Shown piece after piece: positions 36,161-41,269 of a DNA stretch of 41,269 nucleotides. Source of the stretch: an uncultured Verrucomicrobia subdivision 3 bacterium (GTDB lineage: Bacteria; Verrucomicrobiota; Verrucomicrobiia; Limisphaerales; UBA11358); NCBI GenBank assembly GCA_903884535.1, contig CAISEZ010000152.1, positions 1 to 41,269 of the forward strand, in the 5' to 3' direction. The notes below the pieces were generated by a model, which worked only from the letters and a program-made list of their open reading frames with translations, did not search any database and was not told where the DNA came from. Made by a program: the position numbers and the translations under genes. Within the stretch, counting starts at the first letter, position 1. Each line of letters opens with the position of its first letter.

Positions 36161-36189
36161 TTGCGGCGTCAAGGACGCGACAATATAAT
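36161..36189 (+). promoter_or_regulatory. Promoter of xylA with a palindrome in its spacer
   Basis: TTGCGG (36161-36166) and a perfect TATAAT (36184-36189) are 17 bases apart. The spacer contains the palindrome GCGTC-AAG-GACGC (36166-36178), positioned like a repressor operator. The start codon at 36228 lies about 32 bases after the expected transcription start. xylA can therefore be expressed apart from the upstream genes. Confidence 0.7.
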
Positions 36190-36227
36190 AATGCGCCTGT
36201 AAAACAATCCGACCATTTTCATTTATC

Positions 36228-37541
36228 ATGACAACCGCATTTAGCGCTATTCCCAAAATCCAATACGAAGGCGCGTCGTCCAAAAATCCTTTGGCCTTCA
36301 AGCATTACAACGCCGACGAGTTGGTGGCGGGCAAGTCGATGCGGGAGCATCTGCGGTTTGCGGTGGTGTATTGGCACACGTTTCGCGGCACCGGCAGCGA
36401 TCCGTTTGGCGCGGGCACGATGCAGCGGCCGTGGGACGACGGCTCCAACTCCGTCCGCAACGCGCAGCAGCGCGCCCGCGTCGCCTTCGAATTCATCGAG
36501 AAACTCGGCGCCCCGTATTATTGCTGGCACGACCGCGATGTGGCGCCGGAAGGGAAAGCTTTGGCCGAATCCAACAAGAATTTTGACGCGGTGGCGAAAG
36601 TGTTAAAGGAAGAGCAACAGCGCACCGGCATAAAACTATTGTGGGGCACGGCGAATCTGTTTTCCCATCCGCGATATGTGCACGGCGCCGGCACGAGCTG
36701 CAACGCCGATGTGTTTGCGTATGCCGCGGCGCAGATCAAAAAGGCGATGGAAGTGACGCACGAATTGGGCGGCGAAGGCTACACGTTCTGGGGCGGCCGC
36801 GAAGGTTACATGACGCTGCTCAACACGGACATGAAGCGCGAACTGGAACATCTCGCGAAACTGCTGCACCTGGCCGTGGATTACAAAAAGAAAATCGGGT
36901 TCAAAGGCCAGTTTTACATCGAACCGAAACCGAAAGAACCGACCAAGCACCAATACGATTCCGATGCCGCCGCGTGCCTGAATTTCCTGCGCGAATCCGA
37001 TTTGCTGCCGCACTTCAAATTGAACCTCGAGACGAACCACGCGACACTCGCGGGCCACACGATGCAGCATGAAATCGAAGTGGCCGGGGCGGCGGGCGCG
37101 CTGGGCTCGATTGACGCGAACACCGGCGACGAATTGCTGGGCTGGGACACGGACCAGTTTCCGACGAATATTTATCTGACGACCTACACGATGTTGAGCA
37201 TCCTCAAATATGGCGGCCTGACGACGGGCGGGGTGAACTTCGACGCGAAGGTGCGGCGGGAAAGTTTCGCGCCGGTGGATCTGTTCCACGCGCACATCGG
37301 GGGGATGGATGCGTTTGCGCGCGGCCTGAAGATCGCGGCGGCGATTCGTCAAGATGGCCGATTGGCGGAATTCACCCAACAGCGCTACGCCTCATGGGAT
37401 ACGGGCATCGGGGCGAAGATTGAATCGGGCAAAGCCACGCTGAAGGAACTGGAGACTTACATTCTGAAAAAGGGCGAGGCCGCCCCGAACACCAGCGGCC
37501 GCCAGGAATTCCTCGAAAACCTCATCAACGAGTTTGTTTGA
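36228..37541 (+). CDS. xylA: Xylose isomerase
   Basis: XylA converts D-xylose to D-xylulose using divalent metal ions. The protein has 437 residues, the class II length. The catalytic pair His101 and Asp104 lies in YYCWHDRDV, and [27 protein letters not shown] and [18 protein letters not shown] carry the metal and substrate residues. No xylulokinase is adjacent. The gene has its own promoter and lies 186 bases after the Rieske gene. Its position after the oxygenase pair suggests that the demethylated product could be a pentose, but this is only context. Confidence 0.97.
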   Translation: MTTAFSAIPKIQYEGASSKNPLAFKHYNADELVAGKSMREHLRFAVVYWHTFRGTGSDPFGAGTMQRPWDDGSNSVRNAQQRARVAFEFIEKLGAPYYCWHDRDVAPEGKALAESNKNFDAVAKVLKEEQQRTGIKLLWGTANLFSHPRYVHGAGTSCNADVFAYAAAQIKKAMEVTHELGGEGYTFWGGREGYMTLLNTDMKRELEHLAKLLHLAVDYKKKIGFKGQFYIEPKPKEPTKHQYDSDAAACLNFLRESDLLPHFKLNLETNHATLAGHTMQHEIEVAGAAGALGSIDANTGDELLGWDTDQFPTNIYLTTYTMLSILKYGGLTTGGVNFDAKVRRESFAPVDLFHAHIGGMDAFARGLKIAAAIRQDGRLAEFTQQRYASWDTGIGAKIESGKATLKELETYILKKGEAAPNTSGRQEFLENLINEFV

Positions 37542-37567
37542 TTCCACCGTGCTTCCATGATTCAGGC

Positions 37568-37617
37568 GGCGCGGGGGTTTTGCTCGCGCCGAATCCGCTT
37601 GCCCCGAGCCCGGATTC
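37568..37617. terminator. Two hairpins downstream of xylA
   Basis: GGCGCG/CGCGCC (37568-37590) and GAATCCG/CGGATTC (37591-37617) form two adjacent stem-loops after the xylA stop. Neither is followed by a T run, so they may act as an mRNA 3' end or a factor-dependent terminator. Confidence 0.4.
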
Positions 37618-37689
37618 GTGCGAAATAAATGCCCGCTGGTTCAGTTGATAATGAACTAAAAATCATTGTGCAATTGCAAATAAACGGTT

Positions 37690-37729
37690 GGAAGGGTGGC
37701 TGAGTGGTTAAAGGCACCTGACTCGAAAT
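37690..37729 (+). pseudogene. 5' half of a tRNA-Ser (anticodon CGA), broken in the anticodon stem
   Basis: The acceptor strand GGAAGGG (37690-37696), a serine-type D arm (GGCTGAGTGGTTAAAGGC), the 5' anticodon stem CCTGA and the loop CTCGAAA with anticodon CGA (37724-37726) are all intact. The 3' anticodon stem should continue TCAGG but reads TTGAA, and no variable arm, T arm or CCTTCC acceptor strand follows in the window. The break marks the left edge of the region with mobile-element-like genes. Confidence 0.85.
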
Positions 37730-37925
37730 TGAAAAAGCCACTTTTTGCTGCGTTTAGCTTTAGCATAATACCATTGATTATATTAGCGATTATTGCGGTT
37801 TCACATTTAAAGACTTTTGCTCTAATTGCGTCTTTTTTGCCCTAAAAACAGCAACCAGTATCAAATTGCAGTATCAGATTTGAACTTGTCAAAAAATACC
37901 ACGGCGCAGAAATTTTCCAGACTCT

Positions 37926-38019
37926 CCACCTTGGTTAGTCGCGCGGTTGAGATCGTGCGTAACACCACCAACTCGACAACACAACGAAAATTCACAGTCC
38001 AGAAGTCTTTCCAAGGTGG
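37926..38019. repeat. Inverted repeat with possible internal structure
   Basis: CCACCTTGG (37926-37934) and CCAAGGTGG (38011-38019) are perfect 9-base inverted arms. Inside, TCG-N4-GTTG and CAAC-t-CGA can pair as well. This could be an RNA element or a recombinase site near the element edge. Confidence 0.4.
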
Positions 38020-38051
38020 CCTTTAGAAAAAGCCGCATTATGCAAAACCTG

Positions 38052-38066
38052 TCCTTTACAAAAGGA
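38052..38066. promoter_or_regulatory. Palindrome before the ATPase gene
   Basis: TCCTTT-aca-AAAGGA lies 24 bases upstream of the start codon at 38090, where a repressor operator could sit. Confidence 0.35.
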
Positions 38067-38089
38067 TACATTTAGGGAATCGTTTCGCC

Positions 38090-39415
38090 ATGAGTTTACA
38101 CCCGGTCCTGGCCGAAAAATTGAGTGCCGCCCTTGAGCCAGCGGCAAAAATGCCGTTGACCGTCCGGGACGCGCGCCTACCAGCGGTGCCGGGCAAAGTC
38201 CATGCGGTCATTGGTCTGCGACGGGCGGGCAAAACAATTTTTTTGCGGCAACTGTTGGCCGAGCAGCGGGTCAAGCTGTCGTCCGAGCGGGCAGTTTACT
38301 TGAGTTTTGACGACGACCGTTTGGTCGGCATCGGCGTGGAGCAACTTGGCTTTTTGCTGGAAGAGTATTACCGGCAGTTTCCCGCGTTGCGCGGCAAGCA
38401 GACGGTGCATTGGTTCCTGGATGAAATCCAGTTGGTCCCGAACTGGGAGCGGTTTGTGCGCCGGGTGCTTGATTCCGAAAAAATGGAACTGGTGGTATCG
38501 GGTTCGTCGGCCAAGATGCTGTCGCGGGAAGTTCACACTTCGTTGCGTGGTCGCGGATTGGCGACGGTGATCCGGCCTTTTAGTTTTCGGGAATTTCTTC
38601 GGCATCGCGGCGAGGAGCCGGAGAAGGAGCCGCGCCGTTGGACGGCGGCGGCACGTTCGCTGGTCGAGAAGCGTTTTCGAGAATACCTCGCACAAGGTGG
38701 TTTTCCTGAAGCCCAGGAATTACCAGCGGCGTTGCAGGTCGAGCTATTGCAAGGTTACGTGGACACGGTGCTGTTTCGTGACGTGGTGGAGCGGTATGAA
38801 CTGACGCAGGTAGCCGCACTGCGCTGGCTGGTGCGTCACTGTCTTCGTAATCCGGCGTCCAGCTTTAGTGTCCACCGTTTGCATCAGGACATGAAATCGC
38901 AAGGGCATGGAGTGGCCAAGGATGCCGTGCATACGATGTTGGCACATTTGCTGGACGCTTTTCTTTTAACCGCCGTGCCGCTGGCCACAGAATCCGAACG
39001 GCAGCGAAATTCAAACCCCCGGAAGATCTACCCCGCTGATCCCGGTTTAATACGGGCATTTGACAACAGCGGTCGGAGCAATACCGGCCATGCGCTCGAA
39101 ACGGTGGTGATGGCCGCGTTGGAACGGCGCGGCTTCGACGTGAGTTACGTCAAAACCGACGAGGGATTTGAAGTGGATTTTCTGGCGCGGCACACGACGA
39201 AAGGCTCGGAGCTAATCCAAGTTTGTGCCGACCTACGGAATCAGGAAACGCGCGAGCGCGAATTGCGCGCCCTTCGGGCAGCAGCCAAAACCTATCCGCG
39301 CGCCACCTGCCGGCTGCTGGTTCTCGACCGGGATGCAGCATCAAGTGTGAGCGGGCCAGGGGTGGAAGTGCAGCCGGCTTATGAGTGGCTGCTGGGCAGC
39401 ACGGCGGTGGAGTGA
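38090..39415 (+). CDS. AAA ATPase with C-terminal DUF4143 domain
   Basis: The 441-residue protein has an AAA_14-type ATPase domain: Walker A GLRRAGKT at 42-49 and Walker B HWFLDEIQLV near 107. Then comes SGSSAKMLSREV and RPFSFREFL, typical of this family. The C-terminal DUF4143 region (about 220-400) carries GFEVDFLA ... ELIQVCADL, which resembles a degenerate PD-(D/E)xK nuclease fold. Such proteins are common in genomic islands and their role is not established. It is the first gene after the broken tRNA-Ser and is probably cargo of the inserted element. Confidence 0.93.
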   Translation: MSLHPVLAEKLSAALEPAAKMPLTVRDARLPAVPGKVHAVIGLRRAGKTIFLRQLLAEQRVKLSSERAVYLSFDDDRLVGIGVEQLGFLLEEYYRQFPALRGKQTVHWFLDEIQLVPNWERFVRRVLDSEKMELVVSGSSAKMLSREVHTSLRGRGLATVIRPFSFREFLRHRGEEPEKEPRRWTAAARSLVEKRFREYLAQGGFPEAQELPAALQVELLQGYVDTVLFRDVVERYELTQVAALRWLVRHCLRNPASSFSVHRLHQDMKSQGHGVAKDAVHTMLAHLLDAFLLTAVPLATESERQRNSNPRKIYPADPGLIRAFDNSGRSNTGHALETVVMAALERRGFDVSYVKTDEGFEVDFLARHTTKGSELIQVCADLRNQETRERELRALRAAAKTYPRATCRLLVLDRDAASSVSGPGVEVQPAYEWLLGSTAVE

Positions 39416-39571
39416 ATCAATTCCCCGCACTGCTTACGGAACAGGCTGACAATCCGCGCGGTCACAAAAACTTTCGATCATATAAAAGCACTTTGGTTTT
39501 AAGCGGCTAAAAGCAAAGTATGGTTTCCGGAGGTGGCTGGAATTGCTAAAATTTTTTGTGCGGTTTAGATT

Positions 39572-39790
39572 TTACTGTGTATCGCTTTGCAATAGTTTCA
39601 GCAGTTCAGTTTTTGGAACGAGGAATTTGCCGCGCAGCGCCCGGCAGGCTTTGAGTTTGCCACGTTGGATGAGGCGATAGACGCTGAAATAATTGACGCC
39701 GAGCATATCGGCGGATTCCTGGATGGAATACGCCAGTCGTTCGGTCGGCGGTGAAACGGTCACTGGTTCGATTTCGGGATGGTTTGGCAT
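39572..39790 (-). CDS. Excisionase-like helix-turn-helix protein
   Basis: A 72-residue protein with a MerR-like HTH_17 domain: SIQESADMLGVNYFSVYRLIQRGKLKACRALRGKFLVPKTEL. This is the excisionase/Xis-type DNA-binding fold that helps recombinases excise mobile elements, or binds their ends. Its start overlaps the end of the XRE gene by 31 bases, so the two are translated together. No integrase is visible in the window. Confidence 0.88.
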   Translation of the reverse strand: MPNHPEIEPVTVSPPTERLAYSIQESADMLGVNYFSVYRLIQRGKLKACRALRGKFLVPKTELLKLLQSDTQ

Positions 39791-40107
39791 AGGGTTTCCT
39801 TTGGTTCAGAGTCAGGCGAAATTTCGTGAATGTCCTCGGGCAGATGGCGGTGAATGGTTTCATCCATGGGGCGTTGCCAATCAATTGGGGGAAACAAGTC
39901 GGTGTGGCGCACCTTCAACGCCGCCGCGACAATTAGCACGTCAAAGTCCGCGATGTGAATCGTGCCGCCTTCGATTTTGGAAACGGTGCTGCGGGTGGCG
40001 TTGTGCCAGCCAGCGTGGTTCAACTCGACAGCCAACTTCTCCTGCGTCCAGTCGCGATCTCGGCGCAGTTTGACAACTTGTTTCCAAATTAAATTCAGCT
40101 TCTTCAT
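39760..40107 (-). CDS. XRE-family transcriptional regulator
   Basis: The 115-residue protein has a helix-turn-helix of the Cro/cI type (about 8-65): KQVVKLRRDRDWTQEKLAVEL and RSTVSKIEGGTIHIADFDVLIVAAAL. The second half is a short acidic tail. The ATG at 40107 (MKKLNLIWKQ) is preferred over a TTG at 40113. A perfect inverted repeat lies 39 bases upstream and could be its own operator. It overlaps the excisionase-like gene and probably controls it. Confidence 0.9.
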   Translation of the reverse strand: MKKLNLIWKQVVKLRRDRDWTQEKLAVELNHAGWHNATRSTVSKIEGGTIHIADFDVLIVAAALKVRHTDLFPPIDWQRPMDETIHRHLPEDIHEISPDSEPKETLCQTIPKSNQ

Positions 40108-40145
40108 CGGCAATCAGAGCATTATTTCAGGTGGTCGGCTTTGGG

Positions 40146-40164
40146 TTGTGCGATTTTCGCACAA
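40146..40164. promoter_or_regulatory. Inverted repeat upstream of the XRE gene, candidate operator
   Basis: TTGTGCGA-TTT-TCGCACAA has perfect 8-base arms and begins 39 bases upstream of the XRE start codon, a typical autoregulation site for this class. Confidence 0.6.
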
Positions 40165-40202
40165 GATTGCGCCGCCAGTTTTAGCGCAAACCAGGCAGAC
40201 AG

Positions 40203-40224
40203 GTTGTAATGATTTCCTTACAAC
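40203..40224. repeat. Palindrome GTTGTAA-N8-TTACAAC
   Basis: Perfect 7-base inverted arms in the gene-free region. Confidence 0.55.
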
Positions 40225-40265
40225 TTTTGGCTGGACGATTTGGCCAGAACAGATGCGTCCGCCAA

Positions 40266-40282
40266 CGCGGAATCATTCCGCG
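40266..40282. repeat. Palindrome CGCGGAAT-C-ATTCCGCG
   Basis: Perfect 8-base arms around one central base. Confidence 0.6.
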
Positions 40283-40352
40283 CTGGGGAAGTATTTTTGT
40301 GGGGTCATCAAGCTGACGCGCCAAACGACGGTCGAACTCTCGCCAATAGAAG

Positions 40353-40364
40353 CCTCAATTGAGG
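40353..40364. repeat. Palindrome CCTCAATTGAGG
   Basis: Perfect 12-base self-complementary sequence. Confidence 0.55.
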
Positions 40365-40394
40365 GTCGCTTTCGCTTTGCAGGCAATAGCCTGA

Positions 40395-40407
40395 CCTATG
40401 ATAGGTG
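40395..40407. repeat. Palindrome ACCTAT-G-ATAGGT
   Basis: Perfect 6-base arms around one central base; the fifth palindrome in about 260 bases. Confidence 0.55.
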
Positions 40408-40760
40408 AAGATTTGACCGGACAGATGAAGCGGCGTTCAAATGAAAAATGAACGCGAGGAAAAAGGGCGCGGCCAGCAACAGCCGAACGAGCGGACAACC
40501 AGCGAGTGATGCGTGACGTAGAACGGTGCTGCCCGGCGCGGCAGCCAGAGCGCCTAAAAAGCCAGACCGCGACGCTCAATCGCGCGGTGAAGCAACAAAG
40601 GTTCAGCCACCGTTCCGACAAGCCATCAATCCAACCCTAAAAGCCGTCTGATTTTTCGACGAACCGACCAACGACGAGCTACGCGGCAACGCACGAGCAA
40701 ATCACCGACACGCTGCCGACGCGGATTCGTTATGCTGTCCGGTTGGTGACGGCGAACGGC

Positions 40761-40813
40761 CCGACGTTCGGAGCGGACACTCAAACAAACTCAATTACGT
40801 CCGCTCCGGTCGG
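40761..40813. repeat. Large hairpin, possible oriT- or att-like element
   Basis: CCGAC (40761-40765) and GGAGCGGAC (40770-40778) pair with GTCCGCTCC (40799-40807) and GTCGG (40809-40813), leaving a 20-base loop and an unequal bulge. An alternative smaller hairpin CGAACG/CGTTCG overlaps its left side. Bulged hairpins like this occur at transfer origins and recombination sites. Confidence 0.5.
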
Positions 40814-40946
40814 CGGGACGGGCGCCGATCACGAACCGGCTCAAACTTCTTTCAGCGCTGGCAGCGGGTTGCCTTTTGGGCGCGGAGCCGCTGGGCAAAG
40901 CGTGCGAAAGGCAACCGGCGCCGAGCGTTCTACGGTGATGTTCGGC

Positions 40947-41231
40947 TCACGATTCACGCAATTTGAAATTTGTCGAGGCATCAGCGGTCGGTGATTTAGT
41001 TCGCCCCACTTGATTCGCCGCTGGCGTTGCACTTGCGATTTTATTGCGTCTGCCTACGTGCGCTTTGACGTTCCGCGTCCCGCCGCGTGACCAGCGGTTC
41101 AAACAGTCACGGAGCCTCGCCACAGTGACGGGCACACCAGCCGTTTTCAATTCTGCCGCCAGTTGTTGACTGCTCCAGCCGTTGCGCTGTAAAGCAAGTA
41201 ACTTTTCCCGCAGCGGTTCGAGCATGGCCAT
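40947..41231 (-). CDS. Small basic protein, possibly 5'-truncated by the window edge
   Basis: At least 94 residues. The N-terminal half (LREKLLALQRNGWSSQQLAAELKTAGVPVTVARLRDCLNRW) looks like a helix-turn-helix of the kind seen in plasmid and mobile-element accessory proteins. The rest is basic and probably disordered. The frame stays open upstream of the ATG at 41231 to the window end, so the true start may lie outside. I do not recognise the family. Its place next to a hairpin-rich region hints at a DNA-processing role. Confidence 0.5.
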   Translation of the reverse strand: MAMLEPLREKLLALQRNGWSSQQLAAELKTAGVPVTVARLRDCLNRWSRGGTRNVKAHVGRRNKIASATPAANQVGRTKSPTADASTNFKLRES

Positions 41232-41269
41232 CGCGGTGTTCCGGCTGCCGGGCGGCTCGGTCTGCGATA

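Larger units (their letters stand above)
37542..38089. other. Gene-poor junction between xylA and the ATPase gene
   Basis: These 548 bases hold the two hairpins after xylA and the tRNA-Ser half (37690-37729). Then comes a markedly AT-rich stretch to about 37860, an inverted repeat CCACCTTGG/CCAAGGTGG (37926-37934 and 38011-38019), and the palindrome TCCTTT-aca-AAAGGA (38052-38066). Two possible 60-66-residue frames here lack ribosome binding sites and family resemblance, so I do not call them genes. Confidence 0.6.
40108..40946. other. Non-coding region rich in palindromes
   Basis: About 840 bases with no convincing gene. Possible frames here lack family resemblance and plausible start signals. 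Five palindromes with perfect arms lie between 40146 and 40407, and a large hairpin lies at 40761-40813. This is the pattern of a control, attachment, transfer or replication region rather than of coding DNA. Confidence 0.6.

Noticed and set aside
37730..38089. A group I intron interrupting the tRNA-Ser
   Set aside because: Group I introns do occur in bacterial tRNA anticodon loops, but I see no conserved core and no 3' tRNA half after the break within the window.
40355..40621. An 88-codon frame on the minus strand in the palindrome-rich region
   Set aside because: Low-complexity Arg/Ser/Cys-rich product, no ribosome binding site and it spans two palindromes.
1..41269. CRISPR array or complete insertion sequence
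   Set aside because: No regularly spaced direct repeats of CRISPR type and no transposase-like gene with terminal repeats were seen.

Overview
The window looks like a chromosomal segment of a Gram-negative, GC-rich bacterium, most likely a member of Verrucomicrobiota (Pedosphaera/Limisphaerales-like). This placement is an inference from several signals: an outer-membrane lipid A gene (lpxD), a futalosine-type menaquinone gene (mqnC), a SWIM-SNF2 helicase, rhamnose and xylose genes, and many short intergenic elements built from three near-identical 7-11 base units. No rRNA or ribosomal protein is present to prove it. A partial tRNA opens the window, one complete tRNA-His lies at 23955-24030, and half of a tRNA-Ser lies at 37690-37729.

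Region 1 (1-11.3 kb) is mostly minus-strand housekeeping and envelope genes: murA, prmC, an HDOD signalling protein, a small membrane protein, a histone-deacetylase-like hydrolase, lpxD, a DUF2721 protein (plus strand), a GT2 glycosyltransferase, a DegT aminotransferase, a Gfo/Idh dehydrogenase and mqnC. DegT and Gfo/Idh form a typical amino-sugar pair. They are separated by a low-GC 141-residue orphan gene bounded by a perfect 30-bp inverted repeat.

Region 2 (11.5-19.5 kb) is mostly plus strand: a TauE/SafE transporter, a candidate small RNA with its own promoter-like and terminator-like signals, an OmpA/MotB-like protein, a SWIM-SNF2 helicase, an eIF1/SUI1 protein (minus), a TPR-LysM lipoprotein, an unknown envelope protein and an ABC ATPase without a permease.

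Region 3 (19.5-24 kb) holds an aminotransferase with an Lrp/AsnC regulator, rhamnulokinase, transaldolase and tRNA-His. Region 4 (24-31.3 kb) is a sulfate-uptake operon on the minus strand: Rrf2 regulator, outer-membrane porin, Sbp, an M14-like hydrolase, CysT, CysW, CysA and DUF2061. It has a strong promoter-like sequence before the porin gene and a large hairpin after sbp.

Region 5 (31.4-37.5 kb) has a PilT/PilU ATPase, methylthioadenosine phosphorylase, and then a plus-strand sugar cluster: RhaT rhamnose symporter, a MocD-like di-iron oxygenase, a MocE-like Rieske ferredoxin and xylose isomerase. I read the last four as a candidate route for taking up and oxidatively demethylating O-methylated sugars.

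Region 6 (37.7 kb to the end) begins where a tRNA-Ser(CGA) gene breaks off at its anticodon stem. What follows differs in style: an AAA/DUF4143 ATPase, an excisionase-like protein, an XRE regulator, about 840 bases without a convincing gene but with five perfect-arm palindromes and a large hairpin, and a small possibly 5'-truncated protein. It looks like the edge of an integrated mobile element.
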